Below are positions 7,608 through 15,705 of a stretch of DNA of 21,399 nucleotides, piece after piece (the first letter of the stretch is position 1; each line of letters starts with the position of its first letter). The notes below the pieces were generated by a model. The model did not search any database. It was not told where the DNA came from and was given only the letters and a program-made list of their open reading frames with translations. The stretch lies in NCBI GenBank assembly GCA_964428795.1, contig CAYRZL010000046.1, positions 1 to 21,399 on the forward strand. Reading direction: 5' to 3'. The translations under genes and the position numbers were made by a program. The stretch comes from CAYRZL01 sp964428795 (lineage in GTDB: Bacteria > Bacillota > Clostridia > Lachnospirales > Lachnospiraceae).

Positions 7608-8573
7608 TCAGCCTATTCCACTTAATTTATTCAGCTTCTCATCATACAGCTCAAAATACCGTTCTCCAGAAGTATGCTTACCGAGCAGCACATAGCAGTC
7701 AAATGTTTTCTGCATCAGCCAGTGTTCCACGCCCGGCTTTTGCCGAAATTCCTCTATATCTGCCGCATGCATGGTTCCGATCAGTTGACAGCCACAGCGG
7801 ACAGCATAATCGATCGCCCGCATATCCTTTGCACCCCCGATCTCGTCAACTGCCAGTATCTGCGGAGACATGGACCGCACCAGCCACATCATTCCCACTG
7901 CTTTCGGGCAACCGTCCAACACATCTGTCCGCATCCCTACATCCAGCTTTGGAACCCCGTGGACACAGGCAGCGATCTCAGAGCGTTCATCTACAAGCCC
8001 CACTTTTTTTCCGGGGCAGGTACCGCTGCCATTGGAAAATTGACGGATACAGTCCCGCAGCATGGTCGTCTTTCCCACTCCCGGTCCCGATATCAACAGA
8101 ATATTCTTCTGCTGACCGGATCCCCCCCGCCTTAGCTGCTGCATGAGAAGATCACTGCATCCTTTCACCGCTCTTGCAATACGAATATTTAAAAACGTCA
8201 CAACACGCACATTTTTTACCTGTCCCTGTTCTAAAAGAACCTTCCCCGCCAGTCCTACCCGGTGCCCGCCTTCCAGTGTAAAATACCCCTGACGCAGCTC
8301 ATCCTCATAGGCATAGAGGGAATATTTTCCCATCACAGCTACCATCTGGCTGATTTCTGCGGCAGACATCCGAACTGCACACGCCGCTTCTTTTGTCAGT
8401 CTCCCGGTCCAAAGGTCTAAAAACCGCTCCTCAGATCCCATGCAAAACTGTATGGGCTGATCCACCCGGATACGAATCTCCTCCAGTTGTCTCTCCAATA
8501 CACCGCATCTTTGTATGCCTGACCGGATATGCTCCGGGAACAGGCGAAGTACCGCCTCCAGCTTTTTTACCAC
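7608..8573 (-). CDS. spoIIIAA: Stage III sporulation protein AA, secretion ATPase
   Basis: SpoIIIAA is the cytoplasmic AAA+/GspE-like ATPase thought to power the SpoIIIA-SpoIIQ channel. The 321-residue product carries Walker A GPGVGKTT at residues 163-170 and Walker B ILAVDE at 239-244 followed by IGG. An N-terminal domain of about 150 residues has the family segment YSLYAYEDELRQGYFTL. First gene of the operon. The GTG at 8571-8573 has AAAGGAG upstream; an ATG overlapping it is out of frame. A SigE-like promoter at 8607-8634 would give a leader of about 27 bases. Confidence 0.96.
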   Translation of the reverse strand: MVKKLEAVLRLFPEHIRSGIQRCGVLERQLEEIRIRVDQPIQFCMGSEERFLDLWTGRLTKEAACAVRMSAAEISQMVAVMGKYSLYAYEDELRQGYFTLEGGHRVGLAGKVLLEQGQVKNVRVVTFLNIRIARAVKGCSDLLMQQLRRGGSGQQKNILLISGPGVGKTTMLRDCIRQFSNGSGTCPGKKVGLVDERSEIAACVHGVPKLDVGMRTDVLDGCPKAVGMMWLVRSMSPQILAVDEIGGAKDMRAIDYAVRCGCQLIGTMHAADIEEFRQKPGVEHWLMQKTFDCYVLLGKHTSGERYFELYDEKLNKLSGIG

Positions 8574-8606
8574 ATGATCCCGTCTCCTTTCTCCTGACTT
8601 TAATTC

Positions 8607-8634
8607 AATATATGACTTGTCTTAAAAAGTATGA
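8607..8634 (-). promoter_or_regulatory. Candidate SigE promoter of the spoIIIA operon
   Basis: On the minus strand, -35 TCATACT (8628-8634) and -10 CATATATT (8607-8614) are separated by 13 bases. Against the B. subtilis SigE pattern (KMATAWW and CATACANT) they match 6 of 7 and 7 of 8. The position fits a start about 27 bases before spoIIIAA, and spoIIIA is SigE-controlled in B. subtilis. The same spacing is seen ahead of spoIVA here. Confidence 0.7.
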
Positions 8635-8651
8635 CTGCTGTTTTTGGAGAA

Positions 8652-8682
8652 TAAAAAAACCACCAGCCCTATGACTGATGGT
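8652..8682 (-). terminator. Rho-independent terminator upstream of spoIIIA
   Basis: Arms 8675-8682 and 8659-8666 pair (CCATCAG with CTGGTGG in minus sense, one G-U pair) around an 8-nt loop and are followed by a run of T in the minus sense (8653-8658). It would stop transcription arriving from the HAD/rpsU side and so isolate the SigE promoter of spoIIIA. Confidence 0.75.
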
Positions 8683-8734
8683 AATTCACACTATATTTTT
8701 AATATCATATATTATTATGATTTTCCTAACAAAA

Positions 8735-8941
8735 ATGAAGCCTGCTATGAATACTTGTAATTGTTTCAGCGATGTTACTGTAAATTATTTAAACTGTTTT
8801 CAGGAAATTCTGAATGACATGATCCGGAACATGACGTCCGCCAAGCCGACCGACAGCATCTCCCACACTTTTATTGTACAGATGATTCCTCATCACATCC
8901 CAGGAAAGAGGAATCCGACAGATGAAGTATCTGCTTTGTGA
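8735..8941 (+). pseudogene. Truncated DUF305-family gene
   Basis: The 68-residue reading contains NYLNCFQEILNDMIRNMT and SISHTFIVQMIPHH. The second segment matches the start of DUF305 proteins (ferritin-like, four-helix), where F-I-x-x-M-I-P-H-H is followed by A-A-I-x-M and about 60 further residues. Here MIPHH at about 8875-8893 is followed by IPGKRNPTDEVSAL and a stop, then at once by a terminator. The C-terminal half is missing, so I read it as a remnant. No convincing ribosome site precedes the ATG. The stretch 8683-8734 is AT-rich with nothing recognisable. Identification rests on motif memory; function is unlikely. Confidence 0.55.
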
Positions 8942-8943
8942 AC

Positions 8944-8969
8944 GATAAAAGCCCTTTCGGGCTTTTATC
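8944..8969. terminator. Bidirectional terminator between DUF305 remnant and HAD gene
   Basis: A perfect 11-bp stem, GATAAAAGCCC (8944-8954) with GGGCTTTTATC (8959-8969), closes on the tetraloop TTTC. A-rich and T-rich arms suit termination in both directions. It lies between the stops of the two convergent genes and overlaps the HAD stop codon. Confidence 0.85.
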
Positions 8970-9562
8970 TATAGCATATATTTCTGAATCACAGCATCAA
9001 AATCCTTCTTAAAAACACAGGCATTCATTCCGGCAGCCTGTGCTCCCTGCACATTATCCTCCCGGTCGTCAATGAGCAGACATTCCTCTCCTTTTAACTC
9101 ATACTTGCAAAGCAGGTACTTATAAATTCTTATATCCGGCTTTATCATATGGACATCCGAAGATACCACTATACCGTCAAAAAATTCCAGTGGAAAATAT
9201 TTCGGAAAATAATGATAAAACCTTTCGCACGCATTGGACAGAATGTATACTCCATATCCCTTTTCTTTTACATAATCACAAAATTCCTTTGCACCCGGAA
9301 TGGGCAGCATACAAATATCCCACTCTGCGATACAGCGTCTTAACAAATCATGAAGCCTCTCCGGCACACGTTTGCTGACACCGTCAAAACGCTCGGCATT
9401 GGTGATAATCCCGAGATCCCCCTGTTCCCACTCAGGTCCCCGGAACAATTCTTTTTCAATCAGCTTCCGATCCGCTTCATGCTCAAACAGTTTTGTCATA
9501 ATCACATCCGGATCGTAGTCCAGCAGCACATTTCCCATATCCAACACAATATTTTTTATCAT
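8969..9562 (-). CDS. HAD-superfamily hydrolase, subfamily IA, YihX-like
   Basis: A cytoplasmic phosphatase-type protein of 197 residues. HAD motifs are in order: motif I DMGNVLLDYD with nucleophile Asp8, motif II ILSN (Ser108), motif III Lys140 in IKPD, motif IV IDDREDN (Asp164, Asp165). The Gly in place of the usual second Asp of motif I (D-x-G-N-V) is the form seen in E. coli YihX, an alpha-glucose-1-phosphatase, so sugar phosphates are possible but the substrate cannot be told. The ATG has GGGAGG nine bases upstream. It sits 55 bases behind rpsU with that gene's terminator in between, and no promoter of its own is visible. Confidence 0.9.
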   Translation of the reverse strand: MIKNIVLDMGNVLLDYDPDVIMTKLFEHEADRKLIEKELFRGPEWEQGDLGIITNAERFDGVSKRVPERLHDLLRRCIAEWDICMLPIPGAKEFCDYVKEKGYGVYILSNACERFYHYFPKYFPLEFFDGIVVSSDVHMIKPDIRIYKYLLCKYELKGEECLLIDDREDNVQGAQAAGMNACVFKKDFDAVIQKYML

Positions 9563-9583
9563 TTAATTTCCTCCCATAATGCA

Positions 9584-9615
9584 TAAAAGGTCACCGCTTC
9601 CGCGATGACCCTTTT
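9584..9615 (-). terminator. Terminator after rpsU
   Basis: In minus sense AAAAGGGTCA-TCGC and GCGG-TGACCTTTT form a strong stem with a short loop, ending in TTTT. It lies three bases past the rpsU stop and before the HAD gene. The + strand form (AAAAGG...CCCTTTT) could also terminate. Confidence 0.8.
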
Positions 9616-9617
9616 GA

Positions 9618-9794
9618 TTAGTTGTATTTTCTTTTTCTAGCTGCTTCAGATTTCTTTTTACGTTTTACGCTTGGCTTCTCGTAATGCTCTCTTTTACGAA
9701 TCTCCTGCTGGATACCAGCTTTTGCGCAATTTCTTTTGAATCTGCGTAAAGCGCTATCTAAAGTCTCGTTCTCTTTTACGATTACATTTGACAT
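9618..9794 (-). CDS. rpsU: 30S ribosomal protein S21
   Basis: S21 is a small basic protein of the 30S subunit platform, involved in mRNA binding at initiation. The 58-residue product starts MSNVIVKENETLDSALRRFK and contains RNCAKAGIQQEIRKREHYEKPS followed by a Lys/Arg-rich tail, which matches S21 along its full length. The ATG at 9792-9794 has AGGTG eight bases upstream and a stronger GGAGGGAGG further up. Transcribed from its own SigA promoter (9875-9902), with a leader of about 73 bases, and closed by a terminator. Confidence 0.97.
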   Translation of the reverse strand: MSNVIVKENETLDSALRRFKRNCAKAGIQQEIRKREHYEKPSVKRKKKSEAARKRKYN

Positions 9795-9816
9795 AGTCTC
9801 ACACCTAACCTCCCTC

Positions 9817-9843
9817 CAGTTGCGTATTGTGCATATTCAACTG
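9817..9843 (-). promoter_or_regulatory. Small hairpin in the rpsU leader
   Basis: In the leader RNA, CAGTTG (9838-9843) can pair with CAACTG (9817-9822), which directly precedes the GGAGGGAGG tract. A 6-bp stem with a 15-nt loop is weak, but its position next to the ribosome site could affect initiation. It is a guess that it has a role. Confidence 0.3.
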
Positions 9844-9874
9844 TTTCGGGTAATAATTTATTGCACTGCTATTT

Positions 9875-9902
9875 ATTATATCATAATTTACCCATTTGTC
9901 AA
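9875..9902 (-). promoter_or_regulatory. SigA promoter of rpsU
   Basis: Minus strand: TTGACA (9897-9902), 16 bases, TATAAT (9875-9880), with TG one base before the -10 (extended -10). Both hexamers match consensus. It begins one base past the alaS stop codon. Confidence 0.92.
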
Positions 9903-12557
9903 CTATTTTATTTGACCTTCCAGTGCTTCCTTTGCCGCAGCAATGGCATCCGGGATTCCTGCCGGATTCTTTCCGCCCGCCTGCGCCATATTCGGACGTC
10001 CGCCACCGCCGCCGCCGACTTTTCCTGCCACAGCTTTGATCAGATTTCCGGCATGAGCGCCTGCTTTCATAGCCGCATCCGTAACCATAGCAACCAGATT
10101 TACTTTACCATCCTTTGCAGATGCAAGAAGTACCACACCGTCTCCCAGCTTCTCCTTCAACTGATCACCCAGATCACGCAGACCATTCATATCCACGTTT
10201 TCTACGCTGGCAGCCAGCAGCTTCACGCCATTTACCTCAACGACCTGATCCATCACGTCTCCAAGGGCCGACTGAGCTGCCTTTGCCTTCAGAGACTCGT
10301 TTTCACTCTGGACAGCCTTGAGCTCTGCCTGAAGATGCTCGATCTTCTCCAAAAAGTTTGCCGGATTGGTCTTTAATGCCTTAGCTGCCTGCTCCAGAAT
10401 CTCTTCCACTTTATCATAATAAGAGAACACCGCGTCGGAGGTCAACGCCTCGATACGACGCACACCTGCTGCCACACCTGACTCGGAAATAATCTTGAAG
10501 GCACGGATGACACCGGTATGATCTACATGTGTACCACCGCAAAGCTCGGTAGAGAAATCTCCCATTTTAACAACCCGTACTTCATCTCCGTACTTCTCGC
10601 CAAACAATGCCATTGCCCCGGTTTTCTTTGCTTCCTCCAGTGTCATAATGGCAGTCTCAACGGTCAGATTTTCTGCAATCTTCTGATTTACGATATCCTC
10701 CACACGACCAATCTCCTCCTCCGTCATTGCAGAGAAATGTGAAAAGTCAAACCGCAGACGATCCGCATTAACATCGGAACCTGCCTGCTCTACATGGGTA
10801 CCCAGCACCTCCCGCAATGCCTTCTGAAGCAAATGGGTTGCACTGTGGTTTTTGCCGATAGCGGCACGCTTGTCCACATCAATGGCAAGCTCCGCCTGAT
10901 CTCCTACCTTGATCATACCCTTTGTAACTACACCGATATGTCCGACTTTACCGCCCAGCAGCTTCACCGTATCCTTTACCTCAAACTCACCCTCCGGTGT
11001 ACGGATCACGCCGGTATCTGCGTTCTGTCCGCCCATTGTGGCATAGAACGGAGTTTCTTTCACGATGATCGTACCGCTCTGTCCGTCTGTCAATGCTTCC
11101 ACAAGTGCATCTTCCGTGGTAAGCACGGTAATCTCGGAAGTATATATTTTGTTTGTATATCCAACAAATTCCGTGGTAATGGAAGGATCGATCTCCTCGT
11201 ATACGGTCACATCCGCACCCATGTAATTGGTTTTTTTACGACGACTTCTTGCCAGATCACGCTGTTTATCCATAGCAGCAGCAAATCCGTCATAATCAAT
11301 GGAAAATCCTTTCTCTTCCAGAATCTCCTCTGTCAGATCGATAGGGAATCCAAAGGTATCATACAGCTTGAATGCGTTCTCACCGGAAAGGGTCTTCTCG
11401 CCCTTTTCTTCCATCTCATCCTGCATCTGTGCCAGAATGGTGAGTCCCTGATCGATGGTTTTATTAAATTTTTCTTCCTCCTGCGTCAGAACCTTAAAGA
11501 TAAACTCTTTCTTCTCTTCTAACTCAGGATAACCGTCCTTGCTCTCTGCGATAACCGTCTTGCACAGCTCTGCCAGAAATACACCGTCAATACCAAGCAG
11601 TCTTCCGTGTCTTGCGGCACGACGGATGAGGCGGCGCAATACATATCCCCGTCCCTCATTGGATGGCATAACGCCATCGGAGATCAGGAAGGTGGAGGAA
11701 CGAATGTGATCTGTGATCAGACGGATGGACACATCATCCAGTGCATCCTGCCGGTAAGTCTTGCCTGCCAGTTCACAGATACGGTCACGGATGGCTTTCA
11801 TGGTATCAATATCAAATACAGAATCCACATCCTGCATTACCACAGCCAGACGCTCCAGTCCCATACCGGTATCAATATTTTTATTTTCCAGTTCCTCATA
11901 ATTCCCTTTTCCGTCACCGTTAAACTGGGTAAATACGTTGTTCCATACCTCCATGAAACGGTCGCACTCACAACCCACCTTACAGTTCGGATCACCGCAG
12001 CCATATTTTTCGCCGCGGTCATAGTAAATTTCGGAACAAGGACCACAAGGACCTGCGCCATGCTCCCAGAAATTATCGCATTTTCCATCCTCGTCGCGAT
12101 AAAAACGGGTGATCTTCTCAGCCGGGATGCCGATCTCTTTATTCCAGATTTCAAATGCCTCTTCATCCTCAAAATAGATGGACGGATACAATCTCTCCGG
12201 ATCAAGTCCCAGAACCTCAGTTAAAAACTCCCAGGACCAGCGAATCGCCTCATGCTTAAAATAATCTCCAAAAGAAAAGTTTCCAAGCATCTCAAAGAAA
12301 GTCAGATGTCTCGCTGTCTTTCCCACATTTTCAATATCACCGGTACGCACACACTTCTGGCATGTGGTCACACGTCTCTTAGGCGGAATCTCCTGCCCGG
12401 TAAAATAAGGTTTTAATGGTGCCATTCCCGCATTGATCAGCAAAAGGCTGTTATCATTATGTGGAATCAGCGAAAAACTTTTCATTGCAAGATGATCTTT
12501 ACTCTCAAAAAATTCCAGATACATTCTGCGCAGTTCATTTACTCCGTATGTTTTCAC
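9903..12557 (-). CDS. alaS: Alanine--tRNA ligase
   Basis: AlaRS charges tRNA-Ala in the cytoplasm. The 884-residue product has the class II catalytic domain (SFSLIPHNDNSLLLINAGM, and motif 2 with HLTFFEMLGNFSFGDYF), the editing domain with the zinc-type ligands HSATH (His571, His575) and CGGTH (Cys673, His677), and the C-terminal DHHA1 domain ending in the Gly-rich VGGGGGGRPNMAQAGG. The frame is open to an ATG at 12605, but that overlaps the channel gene; the GTG at 12555-12557 has GGAGGAG upstream and gives the usual start VKTYGVNELRRMYLEFF. It follows the ClC gene by 31 bases, with no room for a T-box or terminator. A weak TATAGA (12582-12587) might be an internal -10. Confidence 0.98.
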   Translation of the reverse strand: MKTYGVNELRRMYLEFFESKDHLAMKSFSLIPHNDNSLLLINAGMAPLKPYFTGQEIPPKRRVTTCQKCVRTGDIENVGKTARHLTFFEMLGNFSFGDYFKHEAIRWSWEFLTEVLGLDPERLYPSIYFEDEEAFEIWNKEIGIPAEKITRFYRDEDGKCDNFWEHGAGPCGPCSEIYYDRGEKYGCGDPNCKVGCECDRFMEVWNNVFTQFNGDGKGNYEELENKNIDTGMGLERLAVVMQDVDSVFDIDTMKAIRDRICELAGKTYRQDALDDVSIRLITDHIRSSTFLISDGVMPSNEGRGYVLRRLIRRAARHGRLLGIDGVFLAELCKTVIAESKDGYPELEEKKEFIFKVLTQEEEKFNKTIDQGLTILAQMQDEMEEKGEKTLSGENAFKLYDTFGFPIDLTEEILEEKGFSIDYDGFAAAMDKQRDLARSRRKKTNYMGADVTVYEEIDPSITTEFVGYTNKIYTSEITVLTTEDALVEALTDGQSGTIIVKETPFYATMGGQNADTGVIRTPEGEFEVKDTVKLLGGKVGHIGVVTKGMIKVGDQAELAIDVDKRAAIGKNHSATHLLQKALREVLGTHVEQAGSDVNADRLRFDFSHFSAMTEEEIGRVEDIVNQKIAENLTVETAIMTLEEAKKTGAMALFGEKYGDEVRVVKMGDFSTELCGGTHVDHTGVIRAFKIISESGVAAGVRRIEALTSDAVFSYYDKVEEILEQAAKALKTNPANFLEKIEHLQAELKAVQSENESLKAKAAQSALGDVMDQVVEVNGVKLLAASVENVDMNGLRDLGDQLKEKLGDGVVLLASAKDGKVNLVAMVTDAAMKAGAHAGNLIKAVAGKVGGGGGGRPNMAQAGGKNPAGIPDAIAAAKEALEGQIK

Positions 12558-12588
12558 TTCATTCTCCTCCAAATCTATTATTCTATAA

Positions 12589-13902
12589 TCACACCGAAAT
12601 GCCATCCGGCAAATTTGGTGGTTTCTTTTTCTTATTCATCAGTTTTTTCACAAAAGGCTCCTGTTCCGGGTTTACCCGAAGCTGTTTTGGCACCGGAATC
12701 ATGCCTCCCACACAGCAGGACAACAGCATCCACGGTGCGCTCTTGATCGGGAAAAAGATCAAAGACAACGCCAACGCCCCGATAGGCTGTTGCAGAATCG
12801 TACCCAGCAATGCTCCTGTCACAACTACGACACAAAACACCTGATTAATGTCAATGAGCAGCGAGATTCCATATCCAATACTGAGTCCGGCAAACAACAC
12901 CGGGAAGAAATGTCCGCCTCTCCAGCCTGACTCAATACACACATTGGTCAAAAATAATTTGACCAGTCCGATTACGATCAGAATCATTGGCGTATATTGC
13001 AGATACTCATACTGCATCGCCTGAACATCATTACCGCCGGAAAACATGGTCATCGGTAAAACAGAGCCTATCACACCCAGGATCAGACCTCCCAGCACAG
13101 CGCTGAGCACATTCATTCCTTTAAGCTGCATCTTGCCGAACAGAAAATGGGTGAGCTTCTGAAAGAGCAGATACAGATAGCCTGCAGCCATTCCTACCAG
13201 AATCAAAACGATCGATCCCCAGCTTTCTGCTACAGTGACCCCTCCTCCGGAGAGATGAGGCACTGCCAGACATGCTCCCAAAATCCGGTTCAGCAATATG
13301 TATACGATCAATCCGGTAATTCCCGTGACAACACCGGAAGATATCTGCTCCGCCCTTGTCCACTGGATCACATTTGTATTATATGTCATCTGGCTGCGGG
13401 GCAGAAAAATACCGGACATCATATCCGTAAACACCTCCGTCTTTGGCATCCCGGGATTGTTATGGAGCTTTAATTCCATATTGTATCTGGCAAATCCAAA
13501 CTGATCCTTTGCCCAAAATGCAAGCCCCAAAAGCAGACTTACCAGTCCTGCCTCCGGTCCAACTGCGCCGCCAAAAAACAAAGACAGAAAGGAAGCTCCC
13601 ACGATCATAGGCAGCTTCTGATAAGGAAAAGTCCGTTCCTGAGCAACCGTCTTTACTGCATCTGCCATCTTCTGCGGATATGGACCGAATTTCTTATGAA
13701 ACAGCCCTATGACAACTCCGCCGATTGCACACATAAAAAGAGTATACCATCTGCTGTCTATATACAGGGGCACAATCTCCCATATAACCGTAATTCCCAC
13801 ATTTGCAATTTTTAAAAAGAGCCATACCAGCAATGCGATCACAGCTCCCACCAGCGCTTCAAAACCAAACATCAGCGCTTTATGACTCGAACCTCTATCC
13901 AT
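12589..13902 (-). CDS. ClC-type chloride channel / ion transporter, YfeO-like
   Basis: A polytopic membrane protein of 437 residues with about ten hydrophobic segments. ClC signatures are GGAVGPEAGLV (residues 111-121; Glu117 is at the position of the gating Glu in GREGP) and GWRGGHFFP (326-334; the G-x-F-x-P type motif). The first ClC motif, GSGIP, is not evident, as in the divergent YfeO-like branch, so transported ion and mode (channel or H+ exchange) are open. The ATG lies three bases past the rnhA stop with only AGGTTG upstream, suggesting coupling to rnhA. alaS follows after 31 bases. Confidence 0.85.
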   Translation of the reverse strand: MDRGSSHKALMFGFEALVGAVIALLVWLFLKIANVGITVIWEIVPLYIDSRWYTLFMCAIGGVVIGLFHKKFGPYPQKMADAVKTVAQERTFPYQKLPMIVGASFLSLFFGGAVGPEAGLVSLLLGLAFWAKDQFGFARYNMELKLHNNPGMPKTEVFTDMMSGIFLPRSQMTYNTNVIQWTRAEQISSGVVTGITGLIVYILLNRILGACLAVPHLSGGGVTVAESWGSIVLILVGMAAGYLYLLFQKLTHFLFGKMQLKGMNVLSAVLGGLILGVIGSVLPMTMFSGGNDVQAMQYEYLQYTPMILIVIGLVKLFLTNVCIESGWRGGHFFPVLFAGLSIGYGISLLIDINQVFCVVVVTGALLGTILQQPIGALALSLIFFPIKSAPWMLLSCCVGGMIPVPKQLRVNPEQEPFVKKLMNKKKKPPNLPDGISV

Positions 13903-13905
13903 AAA

Positions 13906-14379
13906 TCAACCTATTTCATCCTCCAGCAGATCGTCTCCGTCCGCCGCTGTTGTTGCTAATGTATCACAACGCTCATTCTCCGGATGTCCGTCGTGACCTT
14001 TTACCCAAATGTATGTGACCTGATGCTGTTCCATGGCTGCCAACAGCCGCTTCCACAGATCAATATTTTTTACCGGTTTTTTATCCGCTTTCTTCCAGCC
14101 CCGGCTCACCCAGCCTTTGATCCAATGCTGGTTGAATGCATCCACCAGATATTTGGAATCGGAATACAATTCCACCTGACAGGGACGGTTTAAAGCTTCC
14201 AGTCCTACAATGGCTGCCATCAACTCCATCCGGTTGTTTGTCGTTTTGCGATAACCGGCGCTCAGTTCCCTTTCATGGAGCTGTCCTTTACTGTCCACAT
14301 ACTGCAGCACCGTACCGTATCCGCCCGGTCCGTCCGGATTTCCTCTGGCTGCGCCATCGGTAAATATCTTTACATTCAT
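13906..14379 (-). CDS. rnhA: Ribonuclease HI
   Basis: RNase HI cleaves RNA in RNA-DNA hybrids. The 157-residue product shows the catalytic set: Asp8 in FTDGAARGNPG-type DGAARGNPDGPGG, Glu52 in NNRMELMA, Asp74 in YSDSKYLV, with His129 and Asp139 in KGHDGHPENERCDTLA. The length is normal and there is no N-terminal hybrid-binding domain. The ATG is one base past the amidohydrolase stop, and the AGGGG in that gene's end is the probable ribosome site. It ends three bases before the channel gene. Confidence 0.95.
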   Translation of the reverse strand: MNVKIFTDGAARGNPDGPGGYGTVLQYVDSKGQLHERELSAGYRKTTNNRMELMAAIVGLEALNRPCQVELYSDSKYLVDAFNQHWIKGWVSRGWKKADKKPVKNIDLWKRLLAAMEQHQVTYIWVKGHDGHPENERCDTLATTAADGDDLLEDEIG

Positions 14380-14380
14380 G

Positions 14381-15664
14381 CTATTTCATTCCCCTGATAA
14401 TCTCATTTGCCCTGGAATATACTTCGGAAGGATCAAATCCGATATGATAAATTCCGTTCTCATAGAGCACCCTTCCATTTACCATGGTCATCTTTACGTT
14501 CTGTTTGCTGCCGCTGTATACAATATTTTTCACAATATTATTTTCCGGCTGCATATTCGGCTGCTGCAGATCGATCATAATGATATCCGCCTTTTTTCCG
14601 GCTTCCAGTCTGTCACAGTCGGGAAGTCCCATTGCCTTTGCTCCTCCGGCAGTCGCCATATAGAGCACCTCATCTGCACTGACGCACTCCGCATCCATCT
14701 CGCGAACCTTTGCCAGTGTTGCAGTCAGATAAATCTCTCTGAACAGATCCAATGCGTTGTTTGACGCCGCACCATCGGTACCGATCGCCACATTGATCCC
14801 TTCCTCCACAAAACGCTTCACTGGAGCGATACCGCTTGCAAGCTTTAAATTGGAACCGGGATTTGTGACAACACTGAGATTCTTTTCCTTAAAAATCTCA
14901 ATATCCTTATCATCCATATAAACACAGTGATATCCGCCCCCGCCATAGGCAAACAGCCCCATCTCATTCATGATCTGGGTCGGCGTCATACCATAACGTT
15001 CATTGCACTCTGCCACTTCCTTTGCAGTTTCCGAATTATGGGCGTAAATGGGAGATTTGTATTTCTCCGCCATCCTTGCCACTTTTCCCATCAGCTCTTT
15101 GGATGTGGTATATTCTGCATGAATCCCCAGATACATGCTGGTCAGATCACTGTACTCGTTGACCCTGAGGTAATTCTCCTCCATCACCTCGAGCGTGGGA
15201 CCAAAATCATTGATTCCCTGCACCTGCACGGTACGGAAACCGCAATCCGTGCTCGCCTTTGCGTTCACCTGGGGAAAATAATACATATCAAAATTGGATG
15301 TGATACCACTGGTAAGATATTCCATAATTCCGAGAATATCCAGATCATACACGATCTGCTCGGTCAACTGGTCCTCCTTTGGAAATACCTGCTGAAACAA
15401 CCAGTCCTGAAGGGGCAGATCATCCGCATAAGATCTCAAAAAAACCATGGATGTATGGGTATGACCGTTTTTAAATCCGGGCATCAGTAAATTCCCTTCC
15501 GCATCGATCTGGCGATCCCAGGTTTCCTCCATGGCAGAAGCATCGCTTCCATTACCAATATATGCAATGGAATCTCCCTGTACCCAGAGTTCACCCTGTA
15601 TGATTTCAAAAGAGTGATCTTCTTTTGTCAAAAGTATTTTTGCATTATAAAAACGAATATTCAT
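14381..15664 (-). CDS. Amidohydrolase, 5-methylthioadenosine / S-adenosylhomocysteine deaminase family
   Basis: A cytoplasmic metal-dependent deaminase of 427 residues. Metal and catalytic residues are visible: H68-x-H70 in GHTHTSM, His182 in IHAEYTT, His209 in YAHNSE, His246 in YHCVYM, and Asp297 in GTDGAASNN. This set is typical of the MTA/SAH deaminase (MtaD, TrzA/AtzA-like) branch, which turns methylthioadenosine or S-adenosylhomocysteine into the inosine form; related enzymes act on adenosine, so the exact substrate is inferred. The frame is open to 15688, but ATG 15662-15664 follows AGGAG and starts the conserved fold. It lies 41 bases after the PNP gene, which would process its product. 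Confidence 0.88.
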   Translation of the reverse strand: MNIRFYNAKILLTKEDHSFEIIQGELWVQGDSIAYIGNGSDASAMEETWDRQIDAEGNLLMPGFKNGHTHTSMVFLRSYADDLPLQDWLFQQVFPKEDQLTEQIVYDLDILGIMEYLTSGITSNFDMYYFPQVNAKASTDCGFRTVQVQGINDFGPTLEVMEENYLRVNEYSDLTSMYLGIHAEYTTSKELMGKVARMAEKYKSPIYAHNSETAKEVAECNERYGMTPTQIMNEMGLFAYGGGGYHCVYMDDKDIEIFKEKNLSVVTNPGSNLKLASGIAPVKRFVEEGINVAIGTDGAASNNALDLFREIYLTATLAKVREMDAECVSADEVLYMATAGGAKAMGLPDCDRLEAGKKADIIMIDLQQPNMQPENNIVKNIVYSGSKQNVKMTMVNGRVLYENGIYHIGFDPSEVYSRANEIIRGMK

Positions 15665-15705
15665 TCTGTTTCTCCTGTGACAGTACACGCCGCCTGTGCA
15701 CTGTA

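Noticed and set aside
10794..12224. Long plus-strand open frames opposite alaS (10794-11522, 11607-12224)
   Set aside because: They are antisense to unmistakable AlaRS sequence and have no start signals.
12558..12588. T-box riboswitch for alaS
   Set aside because: Only 31 bases separate the ClC stop and the alaS start, far too short for a T-box, and none is seen before the PNP gene either.
12632..13473. Short frames inside the ClC channel gene on both strands
   Set aside because: All overlap the well-supported channel frame and have no start signals of their own.
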